The notes: generated by a model not told the origin, from the letters alone. A stretch of 64,000 bases of DNA from Ralstonia sp. SET104 (GCF_003851545.1 NZ_BHVX01000016.1:1-64000), one strand, 5' to 3'; shown: positions 54,266 to 63,627, counted from the first letter of the stretch. Made by a program: numbers and translations.

Positions 54266-56062
54266 TCACTCCTTGTCCTGGTGCACCGGGAACAACGCCG
54301 ACAACACCTGCCGCGCCGTTCCCCTCAGCACACCGCTGGCATCCGGGTCGCCATACGCCAGTGCCGTCGCAAAGTTGCGCGCCTGCTGCAGCGTGACGTG
54401 CGGCGGCAGCGGCGGCACGTCGGGGTCGGTCTTCACTTCCAGCACGACGGGGCGGTCGGCGTTGAGCGCTTCGTCCCACGCCCCGGCCAATTGGTCGGGG
54501 TTGTCGATGTAAATCCCTTTCAAGCCGATCAACTCTGCAAAGCGGTGATACGGCACGTCGGGGATGTCCTGTGAGGCTGGGAATTTCGGGTCGCCTTCCA
54601 TCACGCGCTGCTCCCAGGTGACTTCGTTCAAATCCTGGTTGTTGAGCACCATGCAGATCCACTTGGGCGACTTCCAGCGCTTCCAGTATTTCGACACGGT
54701 GATGAGTTCGGCCATGTTGTTCATCTGCATGGCGCCGTCGCCCACGAGTGCAATGACGGGCCGATCGGGATGCGCAAACTTGGCGGCAATGGCATACGGC
54801 ACCGCCGCGCCCATTGATGCCAGCCCACCCGAGAGCGAGCCCATCATGCCGGGCCTGAACTTGAGATCGCGCGCATACCAGTTTGCACATGTGCCGGAAT
54901 CGCTTGTGACGATCACGTTGTGCGGCAGCCTGGGTGACAGCTCCCAGAACACACGCTGCGGATTGACGGGGTAGGCCGGTTGCAGCGCGCGGTCTTCCAG
55001 CGTCTTCCACCAGCTTTCATTCCAGCGGGCAACGCGGTCGGGCCAGTAGCGATCGGCCTTGCGCTGAAGCAGCGGCAGCAGCGCATGCAGCGTCTGCGCG
55101 CTGTCGCCAACGAGGTTGACTTCCATCGGGTACCGCAGCCCGAGCATGCCTGGGTCCAGGTCGATCTGCACGCCGCGCGCCTGGCCTTCCTTGGGCAGGA
55201 ATTCCGCATAAGGGAAGCCGGAGCCGACCATCAGCAGCGTGTCGCAGTGGTTCATCAGTTCCCAGCTTGGCTCAGTGCCCAGCAGGCCAATGGCGCCCGT
55301 CACGTAGGGCAGCTCGTCGGGCAGCACGGCCTTGCCGAGCAGCGCTTTGGCGACGCCCGCGCCCAGCGCTTCGGCCACCGCCGCCACTTCAGCGCTGGCC
55401 CCGAGCGCGCCCGCACCCACCAGCATGGCGACCCTGCGGCCGCTGTTGAGAATCTCCGCCGCGCGCTGCAGGTCGGCAGCCTGCGGCACCACACTCGGCG
55501 CGCTGTAGCCCACGCCCGAGTGCACCGTGCCATGCGCGTGCGCCGGCGCGGTGTAGGGCATTTCCTGCAAGTCGTTCGGCAACACCAGTGCCGTGACGCG
55601 GCGCTGCCCGATGGCAATGCGCACCGCGCGGTCCAGCAGATGCCGCACCTGCGCCGGCATGCTGGCCTGGTGCACAAACGCGCCGGCCACATCGCGGAAC
55701 ATCGCCACCAAGTCCACTTCCTGCTGATAGTGTCCGCCAACCGCCGTGCGCGCCTGCTGGCCGGTAATCGCCAGCACAGGCATGTGGTCGAGCCGCGCGT
55801 CATACAGCCCGGTGATGAGGTGCGCGGCGCCGGGCCCGGAGGTTGCCATGCACACACCCAGCTCACCGGTAAATTTGGCGTGCGCCGAAGCCATGAAGGC
55901 AGCCATCTCTTCATGCCGCACCTGCACGAACTCGATCTTGCCGCCGGCGCGCTGCAGCGCACCGAACATGCCGTTGATGCCATCCCCAGGGTAGCCAAAG
56001 ATGCGCCGCACGCCCCAGTCATACAGGCGGGCGACAAGGAAGTCGCAGACGGTGGCTTGCAT
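54266..56062 (-). CDS. poxB: Pyruvate oxidase-like thiamine-diphosphate enzyme
   Basis: The 598-residue protein has the three-domain layout of PoxB-type enzymes. The N-terminal PYR domain carries the catalytic Glu in VRHEEMAAFMASAHAKFTG near residue 51. The central domain has GAGALGASAEVAAVAE. The C-terminal PP domain has the ThDP/Mg motif GDGAMQMNNMAEL near residue 450. PoxB decarboxylates pyruvate to acetate and passes electrons to the quinone pool; related enzymes use acetyl-phosphate chemistry or other keto acids, so substrate is an inference. It is downstream of the hemerythrin gene (21-bp gap), probably one operon. Confidence 0.87.
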   Translation of the reverse strand: MQATVCDFLVARLYDWGVRRIFGYPGDGINGMFGALQRAGGKIEFVQVRHEEMAAFMASAHAKFTGELGVCMATSGPGAAHLITGLYDARLDHMPVLAITGQQARTAVGGHYQQEVDLVAMFRDVAGAFVHQASMPAQVRHLLDRAVRIAIGQRRVTALVLPNDLQEMPYTAPAHAHGTVHSGVGYSAPSVVPQAADLQRAAEILNSGRRVAMLVGAGALGASAEVAAVAEALGAGVAKALLGKAVLPDELPYVTGAIGLLGTEPSWELMNHCDTLLMVGSGFPYAEFLPKEGQARGVQIDLDPGMLGLRYPMEVNLVGDSAQTLHALLPLLQRKADRYWPDRVARWNESWWKTLEDRALQPAYPVNPQRVFWELSPRLPHNVIVTSDSGTCANWYARDLKFRPGMMGSLSGGLASMGAAVPYAIAAKFAHPDRPVIALVGDGAMQMNNMAELITVSKYWKRWKSPKWICMVLNNQDLNEVTWEQRVMEGDPKFPASQDIPDVPYHRFAELIGLKGIYIDNPDQLAGAWDEALNADRPVVLEVKTDPDVPPLPPHVTLQQARNFATALAYGDPDASGVLRGTARQVLSALFPVHQDKE

Positions 56063-56083
56063 GGTGTGTCCGGTATCAGGTGA

Positions 56084-56560
56084 TCAGGCGGTGGTCTCGG
56101 CCAGCAGCGCTTCCTTGCGTGCGGTCATGGGCGCTTGCAGCGGCGTCAGCTCAACGTGCTGGTGGATCAGTTTGGGAAAGAGTTCAGTTTCTTCCTCTTC
56201 CACGTGGTGTGAGACGTACTCGGCCAATACGGTGAACCTGGCCGCGAACAAATCGTCGCCCGCGTGCATGCCGTCCAACTGCTGGATCAGATCCTTGGCG
56301 GTGGCGTGCTCGACCACGGCTTCGTCGACAAGGTCTTTGAATGCTTCGCCGCCGTTGTCTCGCACAAACGGGTAGAACACCTGTTCTTCAAGCTGCGTGT
56401 GCACGGTCAACTTTTCACACGCCTCGCGCACGATCTGCTCGCAAGCGCCTTTGTCCTTCTCCTGCGCAAACGCCTTGAACAGCTTTTTCACCTCGCGGTG
56501 ATCGTCCAGCAGCATCGACAGCACGGCGCGTTGCGCCACAGGGATTTCAGCTTTGTTCAT
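56084..56560 (-). CDS. Hemerythrin HHE-domain protein
   Basis: The 158-residue all-helical protein has diiron ligand candidates H21 (DDHREVKKLF), H54 and E58 (HTQLEEQVFYP), H85 (EHATAKDL), and H118/H119 and E123 (HHVEEEETELFP). This is the order of a hemerythrin four-helix bundle. Such proteins bind O2 or NO, or take part in oxidative-stress defence. It is the first gene of a pair with poxB, suggesting a role around oxygen-linked respiration (inference). Confidence 0.9.
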   Translation of the reverse strand: MNKAEIPVAQRAVLSMLLDDHREVKKLFKAFAQEKDKGACEQIVREACEKLTVHTQLEEQVFYPFVRDNGGEAFKDLVDEAVVEHATAKDLIQQLDGMHAGDDLFAARFTVLAEYVSHHVEEEETELFPKLIHQHVELTPLQAPMTARKEALLAETTA

Positions 56561-56759
56561 GGGGCTCTCCGGTAGGCGTTTTCTGTTTCAGATACGCCGT
56601 ACCGTCGAGCAAGCGCCATGCCGTGCGGGCCTGCTTCTGAAAGCGGCGGGCCGCAGGCAAGCTTCGTGCTGACAGGGGTGATTGCGTGCGACAGATACCG
56701 CGCAGATGCGTGGCGTGTCGCACATCATCCTGAACGCCAATTGATGGGAGGTAACTGCT

Positions 56760-57224
56760 ATGCAAACCACGACAACCGGCGGCACGCTAGGCACGGGCAC
56801 CGGAGTTGGAACCGCCACCAGCGTACGCATGCGCATCATCGGGCGCGCCGATGTCGCTTCACCCGGCCCAGGCCCCGAGCTGATGGGGGCCGACACGCTG
56901 GAGGGCGATCGCGTCGTCAACCTCAACGGAGACGACCTCGGCAAGATCACCGACATCATGCTCGACGTGCAGCGCGGCCGCATCGCTTATGCAGTGATGT
57001 CGGTGGGCGGCTTTCTGGGCATTGGCGACAAGCTCTTCGCCGTGCCCTGGAGTGCCATGTCGCTCGATATTGACCGCAAGTGCTTCGTGCTCGATGCCGA
57101 CAAGGACCGCCTTGAAGCCGCCCCCGGCTTCGACAAGGACCATTGGCCCACGATGGCCGACCCGACCTGGGCCGAGTCCGTGCATGAGTACTACGGCTCG
57201 CGTCCGTACTGGGAGGAGTATTGA
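56760..57224 (+). CDS. PRC-barrel domain protein
   Basis: The 154-residue protein starts after GGGAGGTAACTGCT. A Thr/Gly-rich N-terminus (about residues 1-20) precedes a PRC barrel (about 40-120). Characteristic segments are LEGDRVVNLNGDDLGKITDIMLD, GRIAYAVMSVGGFLGIGDKLFAVPW and SLDIDRKCFVLD. The C-terminal tail ends in PYWEEY. PRC-barrel proteins of this type are common stress-associated proteins without known reaction. It is divergent from the hemerythrin gene and close to the small gene at 57285. Confidence 0.87.
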   Translation: MQTTTTGGTLGTGTGVGTATSVRMRIIGRADVASPGPGPELMGADTLEGDRVVNLNGDDLGKITDIMLDVQRGRIAYAVMSVGGFLGIGDKLFAVPWSAMSLDIDRKCFVLDADKDRLEAAPGFDKDHWPTMADPTWAESVHEYYGSRPYWEEY

Positions 57225-57473
<249 letters not shown>

Positions 57474-57483
57474 TCACATCTGC

Positions 57484-57516
57484 GCCCGCATCGCTCATCG
57501 GCATGCGGGCATTTTT
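57484..57516 (+). terminator. Terminator after the small FPASDPP gene
   Basis: GCCCGCAT, 11-base loop, ATGCGGGC, then ATTTTTC. It lies 11 bp beyond the stop codon at 57473. Confidence 0.8.
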
Positions 57517-57529
57517 CTTGGCTGCAGCG

Positions 57530-57883
57530 CTATCGGTGCGCGAGGATGTTGACCACGTTGCCGAACGGATCGCGCACGTAAAAGCGGCGCACGCCCCAAG
57601 GCTCGTTGACGAGCGGGTAGACGATTTCCAGGCCGAGCAACAGCGCGCGCGCATGCACGGCATCCACGTTGTCCACTTCCACCGACAGCGCTGGCACCGG
57701 CGTGTGGCTGCCGCCCTCGCTGGCAATGCTGACTTGCGGCGTCATCGTGTGGGCCGTATCGGCAAAGGTGATGATCCAGCCGTGGTCCATCACCACTTCC
57801 AGGTCGAGCAGCTCGGCATAGAAGGCGCGCGCGCGTGCCGGATCGGGGGCATGCAGGTTCGCAACGATGCGTCGGACGGCCAT
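57530..57883 (-). CDS. VOC-family (glyoxalase-like) protein
   Basis: The ATG at 57883 gives 117 residues. One VOC domain with the two beta-alpha-beta-beta-beta halves is visible: VRRIVANLHAPDPARARAFYAELL, DHGWIITF, then LSVEVDNVDAVHARALLLGLEIVYP and GVRRFYVRDPFGNVVNIL (the usual DP-x-GN ending). Metal-ligand positions are not certain. Related proteins include glyoxalase-, fosfomycin- and bleomycin-resistance enzymes; function unknown. The ORF extends in frame upstream to 57970 without support. Confidence 0.82.
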   Translation of the reverse strand: MAVRRIVANLHAPDPARARAFYAELLDLEVVMDHGWIITFADTAHTMTPQVSIASEGGSHTPVPALSVEVDNVDAVHARALLLGLEIVYPLVNEPWGVRRFYVRDPFGNVVNILAHR

Positions 57884-58010
57884 GCTGTGCTCCGTTTTTA
57901 CTTGGTGTGGTGGCGGCATTTTAGTCACGGCTGTGACGCCGTGTTGGCATGCGCGGGCGGCGCACATCACGTAAAGTGGCGGGCACTCGAACTACAGAGA
58001 CACGCACGCC

Positions 58011-59231
58011 ATGGAATTCTTGCAATCGCTGCTGGCACCCCGCCTGCAAAACGTTGAAACCTCCGCCATCCGCGAGCTGTTCAAGGTGCTCGGCAAGCCG
58101 GGCCTGATCTCGTTTGCCGGCGGCTTTCCTGACTCCGCCCTGTTTGACGTAGAAGGCCTGAGCGCCGCTGCCAACAGCGCACTTGCCACCGATGCCGCCC
58201 GCGCGCTGCAGTACGGTGCCACCGAAGGCTTCGAGCCGCTGCGCGAGGCCATCGTCGCGCTGATGAAGGTGCGCGGCGCCAACGTCGCCAACACCGACAT
58301 CCTCGTCACCACCGGCTCGCAGCAGGGGCTCGACCTGCTGGGCAAGGTGCTGATCGGCGAAGGCGACATCGTGCTGACCGAAGCGCCCACGTTCCTCGCC
58401 GCCATCCAGGCGTTCAAGCTGTACGGTGCCAAGGTGGCCGGCGTGCCGACCGACGAAGACGGCCTGGACATTGACGCCCTGGAAAAAACGCTCGCCGCCG
58501 GGGGTGCCGCATCAAGCCCCAAGTTTCTCTATGTGATTCCCAACTTCGGCAACCCGAGCGGTGCGCTGATGAGCCTGGAGCGCCGCAAGCGCCTGCTGGA
58601 CGTGGCCGTGCGCCACAACCTGCTGCTGGTGGAAGACGACCCCTACGGCGAGCTGTATTTCGACGCTCCCCCGCCACCGTCGCTGTATGCACTCAGCCAG
58701 CAGACCGATGGCGCCCAGGGCCGCGTGATCTACCTGGGCAGCCTGTCGAAGGTGGTAGCGCCGGGCCTGCGCGTGGGCTGGATGATCGCCTCGCAGCCGG
58801 TGCTGGGCAACGCGGTGATGGTCAAGCAGTTTGCCGACGCGCACACCTCCACGTTTGCACAGGCCACGGCCGCCGCTTACCTGCGCAGCAATCGTCTGGA
58901 CGCCGTGCTGCCGCGCACGCGCGCTGCCTACGCCGAACGTGCCCACGCCATGGCCGACGGCCTGCGCGCACTGCTGCCCGAAACCGAGTTGACCTTCAAC
59001 CGCCCGCGCGGCGGCATGTTCCTGTGGGGCAGCCTGCCGGGCCGCAACGCGGGTGACGTGGCCAAGGTCGCCATCGAACGCGGCGTGGCCTTCGTGCCGG
59101 GCGCGGCGTTCTACCCGGCGGACCCGGACCGCTCGACGCTGCGTCTGTCGTACGCCACCTCGTCGCTCGCTCAGGTGGAGGAGGGCGTGCGCAAGCTGGC
59201 CGGCGCCATCAGCGAATGCAAGCGCGCCTGA
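58011..59231 (+). CDS. PLP-dependent aminotransferase (class I/II, LysN/Aro8-like)
   Basis: The 406-residue fold-type I aminotransferase starts MEFLQSLLAPRLQNVETSAIRELF. It has ISFAGGFPDSALFDVE near residue 33, LQYGATEGFEPLREAI, the PLP-contact YVIPNFGNPSG near residue 173, VEDDPYGEL and the Schiff-base lysine in LGSLSKVVAPGLRVGW near residue 248. The layout matches 2-aminoadipate/aromatic aminotransferases (Aro8/LysN group). The exact amino-acid substrate cannot be read. It is followed by a 12-bp hairpin. Confidence 0.9.
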   Translation: MEFLQSLLAPRLQNVETSAIRELFKVLGKPGLISFAGGFPDSALFDVEGLSAAANSALATDAARALQYGATEGFEPLREAIVALMKVRGANVANTDILVTTGSQQGLDLLGKVLIGEGDIVLTEAPTFLAAIQAFKLYGAKVAGVPTDEDGLDIDALEKTLAAGGAASSPKFLYVIPNFGNPSGALMSLERRKRLLDVAVRHNLLLVEDDPYGELYFDAPPPPSLYALSQQTDGAQGRVIYLGSLSKVVAPGLRVGWMIASQPVLGNAVMVKQFADAHTSTFAQATAAAYLRSNRLDAVLPRTRAAYAERAHAMADGLRALLPETELTFNRPRGGMFLWGSLPGRNAGDVAKVAIERGVAFVPGAAFYPADPDRSTLRLSYATSSLAQVEEGVRKLAGAISECKRA

Positions 59232-59249
59232 ACGTGCATCGCTGACTCA

Positions 59250-59345
59250 GGTACGCATCGGGCAGCACGCCGATGCGTACCGCGCATCACGCGAGGCGCG
59301 CGCCATGTACCTCCATGTACCGCATTCACGCATTCACGCATTCAC
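59250..59345. repeat. 12-bp inverted repeat and 8-bp tandem repeats
   Basis: GGTACGCATCGG (59250-59261) pairs perfectly with CCGATGCGTACC (59270-59281), eight bases apart. There is no T-run, so it is not a standard terminator. Downstream GCATTCAC is repeated three times at 59322-59345, and CCATGTAC occurs twice nearby. The region precedes the exported binding-protein gene. Confidence 0.75.
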
Positions 59346-59391
59346 GCGGTAAGCTGGCGGCTCCATAAAAAGCACACACAGGAGACATCCC

Positions 59392-60210
59392 ATGCTGCCA
59401 CTGCCTCGCCTGCTCCGTTTCACCGCGCTTGCCCTCAGCGCGCTGTCGGTGGGTTTTCTGCCCGCCGCCGCCCGTGCGGACGAAGTGCGCGTGATGAACT
59501 CGGGCGGCTTCACCGCTGCCTACAAGAGCCTCGCACCCGCGTTTGAGCGCGCCACCGGCAATACGCTCGTCACCGCATGGGGGCCGTCGATGGGTGCATC
59601 GCCCGAGGCCATCCCCAACCGCCTCGCGCGGGGCGAACAGGCCGACGTGCTCATCATGGTGGGCGAGGCGCTCAATGGGCTGATCCAGAAGGGCATCGTC
59701 GACCGTGCCAGCCGTGTCGATCTGGCCGAATCGCGCATCGGCATGGTGGTCAGGGCGGGCGCACCCAAGCCTGATATCAGCACCGAGGACGCCCTGCGCA
59801 ACACGCTGCTGCAGGCCAAATCCGTGGCGTATTCCGACAGCGCCAGCGGCGTGTATATCGAGACCACGCTGTTCAAGCGCCTCGGCATTGAAGACCAGAT
59901 GCGCGGCAAGGCACACAAGATTGAGAAGACGCCGGTTGCCAGCCTGGTGGCCACGGGCGACTACGCGATCGGCTTTCAACAGGTGAGCGAACTGCTGCCG
60001 GTGCCGGGCGTGGACTTTGTCGGCAAGATTCCTGAGTCGCTGCAAAAGGTGACGGTGTTCTCGGCGGGCATTCCGGTGGGGGCGGCGCACCCGAAGGCGG
60101 CGCATGAGCTGATTCGCTACCTGGCCTCGCCAGCGGCCGCGCCGACGGTGCAGCAGAGCGGCATGGAACCGGCGCGCGCATCGGCAAGGGCGCCGGAGCC
60201 CGCGCAGTGA
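59392..60210 (+). CDS. Exported ModA-like extracytoplasmic substrate-binding protein
   Basis: The 272-residue protein has a signal peptide ending AARA (about residue 29), then DEVRVMNSGGFTAAYKSLAPAFE, GPSMGASPEAIPNRLARGEQADVLIMV and VGAAHPKAAHELIRYLASPAA. These are typical of the ModA/AfuA-like binding-protein fold. True molybdate permease genes (modB, modC) are not adjacent, so the ligand may be different. It overlaps the AraC-type regulator gene by 4 bp, an unusual pairing suggesting linked expression. Confidence 0.8.
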   Translation: MLPLPRLLRFTALALSALSVGFLPAAARADEVRVMNSGGFTAAYKSLAPAFERATGNTLVTAWGPSMGASPEAIPNRLARGEQADVLIMVGEALNGLIQKGIVDRASRVDLAESRIGMVVRAGAPKPDISTEDALRNTLLQAKSVAYSDSASGVYIETTLFKRLGIEDQMRGKAHKIEKTPVASLVATGDYAIGFQQVSELLPVPGVDFVGKIPESLQKVTVFSAGIPVGAAHPKAAHELIRYLASPAAAPTVQQSGMEPARASARAPEPAQ

Positions 60211-60773
60211 CAGCACCGGAGGTATCGGAAGCGCCGGACATTCCGGGCATTCCGGGCATTCCGGACACTCCGGGCGCACCGATCGACCCGCTGCAGGACC
60301 CGGCGCTGCTGCGCCGCCTGCTTCGCGCTAAAGACCGCATGGACGCCGCCTCGCACGAGGCGTGGCCCGTCCGGCGGCTGGCCGAGGTGAGCGGCGTGTC
60401 GGAGGCGCATTTCGCGCGCTCGTTCAAGCAGGCCTTCGGCATTCCGCCGCACCGCTACCTGCTCACGCGCCGTATCGAGCAGGCCACCACCTTGCTGCGC
60501 GATACCGACCTGCCCATCATCGAAATTGCTTACGCCACCGGCTGGGAAAGTCTGGGCACCTTCGGCCGCATCTTTCGGGACATCACCGGGCAGAGCCCCA
60601 GCGCGCTGCGCCGGCAGGCCCAGGCCGCCGCGCCATGGCAACAGCTCGACCGCGTGCCCGCCTGCGTGCTGAAGGCGGCGCAGCGGCCCGACCTCATCAC
60701 AGCAGTTTCGGAGAAGCGCCGCCAACTGGCGGAGGGTACAAATCCATCACCAACCAACACAAAGGAGCGGTGA
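60207..60773 (+). CDS. AraC-family DNA-binding protein
   Basis: The GTG at 60207 overlaps the previous stop and gives 188 residues. The N-terminal ~35 residues encode a Pro-Gly-Ile repeat (IPGIPGIPDTPG) from a 9-bp DNA repeat at 60239-60274. The AraC double helix-turn-helix spans about residues 45-140 (VRRLAEVSGVSEAHFARSFKQ, then IIEIAYATGWESLGTFGRIF). No effector domain is present. An internal ATG (residue 45) could be the true start. Its last base is the first base of the next ATG. Confidence 0.85.
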   Translation: MTAPEVSEAPDIPGIPGIPDTPGAPIDPLQDPALLRRLLRAKDRMDAASHEAWPVRRLAEVSGVSEAHFARSFKQAFGIPPHRYLLTRRIEQATTLLRDTDLPIIEIAYATGWESLGTFGRIFRDITGQSPSALRRQAQAAAPWQQLDRVPACVLKAAQRPDLITAVSEKRRQLAEGTNPSPTNTKER

Positions 60774-61189
60774 TGAGCCAAGGGATCAACGTTGTCGGGC
60801 TGTATGTGGACGACCAGGACGCGGCACTGGCGTTTTATGTCGACAAGCTCGGGTTTCGCGTGCATACGGACGTGCGCAACGGGCCGTACCGATGGCTGAC
60901 GGTGCAGCATCCGGAGCAGCCGTCGTTCCAGCTTGGCCTGTTTCAGCCGGGGCCGCCCATCCACGACGAAGCCACCGCGCAGACGCTGCGCGCCATGGTC
61001 GCCAAGGGTGCGATGCCGCCGCTGGTGCTGACCGTGGCCGACTGCCGCGCCACCTACGCGCAACTGCGCGAGCGCGGTGTGGAGTTCACGCAGGAACCGG
61101 TCGAGCGCTTTGGCAGTGTCGATGCCGGGTTCCGCGACCCGGCCGGCAACGGCTGGAAGATGATCCAGGCCGCTGGAGGCGCAAAGTGA
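60773..61189 (+). CDS. VOC-family protein, translationally coupled to the AraC gene
   Basis: The ATG at 60773 overlaps the preceding TGA (TGATG) and follows AAAGGAGCGG, giving 138 residues. The VOC domain has NVVGLYVDDQDAALAFYVDKLGF, FQLGLFQP, PPLVLTVADCRATYAQLRERG and FGSVDAGFRDPAGNGWKMIQ. Similar proteins are annotated as glyoxalase or extradiol-dioxygenase-like; the AraC gene just upstream probably controls it. Function unknown. Confidence 0.88.
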   Translation: MSQGINVVGLYVDDQDAALAFYVDKLGFRVHTDVRNGPYRWLTVQHPEQPSFQLGLFQPGPPIHDEATAQTLRAMVAKGAMPPLVLTVADCRATYAQLRERGVEFTQEPVERFGSVDAGFRDPAGNGWKMIQAAGGAK

Positions 61190-61434
61190 ACGCCCGCAAC
61201 GGTATCCGCCAGTTCCACCGCTGGGTGTCGATGGCCTTCACGCTGACGGTCGTCGCCAACTTTGTCGCCATGACCTGGGGGCCGCCACCGGCGTGGATGA
61301 CCTATGCGCCGTTGTTGCCGCTGGCGCTGTTGCTGATCACGGGGCTGGTCATGTTTGCGTTGCCGTATATGGATCGGCGCAGCGCCCGGCGTGCGGGGTA
61401 CGCCAGTCCTGACGCCCCGGCCGCGCGGGTTTGA
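61186..61434 (+). CDS. Small two-helix membrane protein
   Basis: The GTG at 61186 overlaps the VOC stop (GTGA) and gives 82 residues. Two hydrophobic helices (AFTLTVVANFVAMTWG, about 18-33, and YAPLLPLALLLITGLVMFALP, about 40-60) precede a basic tail. Translational coupling to the VOC gene supports that it is real. I do not recognise its family with certainty. Confidence 0.7.
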   Translation: MNARNGIRQFHRWVSMAFTLTVVANFVAMTWGPPPAWMTYAPLLPLALLLITGLVMFALPYMDRRSARRAGYASPDAPAARV

Positions 61435-61528
61435 GGCTGGCGCGTCGTGCGCCAAGCCCGGTGCACGAGGTGTTTTTGCTCGACCGCCGGGTTCAGAACC
61501 CCGAGGCATAAAGTTCCGCACCCGGTGG

Positions 61529-62737
61529 TCAATGGGCAACCGACGTGGCTGCCGGTTCGTCTGCCTCTACCGGCGCATGCCGGCCACCGCTGCGCCACAG
61601 CACCACCGCCACCACATGGCAGGCCGCTGCTGCCCAGCCGAGCATGCCCGGTCCACCATGGGCCAGTGCCAGCGCACCCACGCTCGACCCTAGCGCAATC
61701 CCCGCATACACCGCAGACGCATGCAGCGACAGCGTGATCGGCGACACATCGGGCGCGAGGCGGATCAACCGTGTTGCCTGCGCCGGGCCAAAGCCCCAGC
61801 CCGCCATGCCCCACAGCACGACCGCCCCGATGGCGATGGCACCCGCCACCGCGCCCGAGGTTGTCCGATGAAGCACCTGGGCTGACAGTGACAGCACCGA
61901 GAACGCCAGCACGATCCCCGCGCTGCTCACGGCCAGCACGCGCGCCACGCCCGCACGGTCAGTCATGCGTCCGCCCAGACCGGTGCCCAGCGCCGCAAAG
62001 CTGCCGACCAGGAACAGCACGATGCCAACGTGCTGCGGTGCAAAGCCGAGTCCTTGTACAAAGAACGGCGCGACGTACGTGTAGAACGTGAAGCCGCCTG
62101 CCGCCCACAACGCGGACACGGCCAGTGCGCCCGGCATGCCGGGCCGGCGGGCGACGCTCAGGCGCTGCGCCAGCGTGGTCACACTGTGCGGCAGCGCGCG
62201 CGGCAGGCCGAAGGCCAGACCCGCTGTGGCCAGCGCCGACAACACCCCGCACGCCACGAACGTCGAGCGCCAGTCGCCCTGCGCCGCGATCCACGCGCCC
62301 AGCGGCACGCCGAGCGCTACCGCCACCGTGCCGCCGCCCGTGATGATGGCAAGCGCCGTGCCGCTGCGTGCAGGCGGCGCCAGCGAGGTTGCCACCGCAT
62401 TGGCCGTCGGCAGGAACACGCCGGCGGCGAGTGCCAGCAGCACGCGCGCCGCCATCAACTGGCCGAAACCGTGCGCGCTGGCGGCCACCAGATTGCCGCA
62501 CGCAAAGATGGCCAACGCCCCAATCAGCACGCGGCGCCGGTCAACGTTGCCAAGCAGCGCCGCCATTACGGGCGACCCCACGGCGTACGTGACAGCAAAC
62601 ACAGTGACGAGCTGCCCTGCTGCCGGCACGCTCACGCCCAGGTCTGCGGCCAGCACCGGCAGCAGGCCGGCGATCATGAAGCCTTCCGTGCCGATGGCGA
62701 ACGCGCCCAGGCACAACCACCACAGCGATGCCGGCAT
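61529..62737 (-). CDS. MFS drug-efflux-type transporter (DHA1 family)
   Basis: The ATG at 62737, six bases after CAGGAG, gives 402 residues with about 12 hydrophobic helices. The N-terminus WWLCLGAFAIGTEGFMIAGLLPVLAADL and LGNVDRRRVLIGALAIFACGN (the loop-2 motif A region) fit the DHA1 group of drug:proton antiporters, such as AraJ- or Cmx-like proteins. No regulator is adjacent on the same strand; substrate unknown. Confidence 0.9.
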   Translation of the reverse strand: MPASLWWLCLGAFAIGTEGFMIAGLLPVLAADLGVSVPAAGQLVTVFAVTYAVGSPVMAALLGNVDRRRVLIGALAIFACGNLVAASAHGFGQLMAARVLLALAAGVFLPTANAVATSLAPPARSGTALAIITGGGTVAVALGVPLGAWIAAQGDWRSTFVACGVLSALATAGLAFGLPRALPHSVTTLAQRLSVARRPGMPGALAVSALWAAGGFTFYTYVAPFFVQGLGFAPQHVGIVLFLVGSFAALGTGLGGRMTDRAGVARVLAVSSAGIVLAFSVLSLSAQVLHRTTSGAVAGAIAIGAVVLWGMAGWGFGPAQATRLIRLAPDVSPITLSLHASAVYAGIALGSSVGALALAHGGPGMLGWAAAACHVVAVVLWRSGGRHAPVEADEPAATSVAH

Positions 62738-62809
62738 GGTCAACTCCTGTCAGAAGAGGACGGCGGGAATAATGAAAATGCGGGGGCGGAGCGTGTGGCC
62801 CCGCGTGGC

Positions 62810-63517
62810 TCAACGTGCGGTGGCGCTGGCGGTTTGGCCAAATAGCACGCGGCGCTCGTCGTCGGAGATGTCTTCACGGCGGCGCGAGTAGGCGCGTTCG
62901 ACGCCCGCATAAGCGCGCTCGGTGGCCGGGCGTGCGCCAACGGCCTCGAACCAGCGCTGCAGGTTCGGAAAATCATCGAGGTTCTGGCCGTGCCCGGCGT
63001 GCGGCACGATCCACGGGTAGGCTGCGATGTCGGCGATGGTGTAATCGTTGCCCGCAATGTAGGCGCGATCGGCCAGGCGGCGGTCGAGCACGCCGTAGAG
63101 GCGGTTGGTCTCTTTGGTGTAGCGGTCGATGGCGTAGGGCACGCGCTCGGGCGCATACACGTTGAAGTGGCCGATCTGCCCGGCCATCGGGCCCAGGCCG
63201 CCCACCTGCCAGAACAGCCACTTGAGCACTTCCATGCGGCCGTGCAGGTTGGCGGGCATCAGTTGGCCGGACTTTTCGGCCAGGTAGAGCAGCATGGCGC
63301 CCGACTCGAACAGCACCACGGGTTCCGTGCCGTCAGCCGGGTTGTGGTCGACCATGGCCGGGATTTTATTGTTGGGCGAGATGGCGAGGAATTCGGGCCT
63401 GAACTGCGCCCCCCGGCTGATATCGACGGGGATGACGCGGTGCGGCAGGCCGGTTTCGGCAAAGAACAGCGCCATCTTCAAGCCGTTGGGCGTGGCGCAG
63501 TAGTAGAGGTCGATCAT
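62810..63517 (-). CDS. Nu-class-like glutathione S-transferase (YfcG/YghU type)
   Basis: The ATG at 63517, after GGGCCCCACC, gives 235 residues starting MIDLYYCATPNGLKMALFF. The TPNG-x-K start is characteristic of YfcG-type GSTs, which act as disulfide-bond oxidoreductases with glutathione. FRPEFLAISPNNKIPAMVDHNP with its cis-Pro, and VLFESGAMLLYLAEKSGQL with the glutathione-binding Glu-Ser, follow. The C-terminal helical domain has WQVGGLGPMAGQIGHF, also typical of this group. The longer ORF to 63826 is not used. Confidence 0.9.
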   Translation of the reverse strand: MIDLYYCATPNGLKMALFFAETGLPHRVIPVDISRGAQFRPEFLAISPNNKIPAMVDHNPADGTEPVVLFESGAMLLYLAEKSGQLMPANLHGRMEVLKWLFWQVGGLGPMAGQIGHFNVYAPERVPYAIDRYTKETNRLYGVLDRRLADRAYIAGNDYTIADIAAYPWIVPHAGHGQNLDDFPNLQRWFEAVGARPATERAYAGVERAYSRRREDISDDERRVLFGQTASATAR

Positions 63518-63627
63518 GGTGGGGCCCTCGTGTTCTGTCATGTTGGATGACAGCGTAGGCGTGCGAGTGGCCTTTTGTAATCGCCAGAATCGGGAAATTT
63601 CAGGTAGCCACTTCAGGTGCCCGCGGT

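Noticed and set aside
59392-60210. Bona fide molybdate-binding ModA
   Set aside because: No modB or modC follows and the gene is coupled to an AraC regulator instead, so only a ModA-like fold is claimed.
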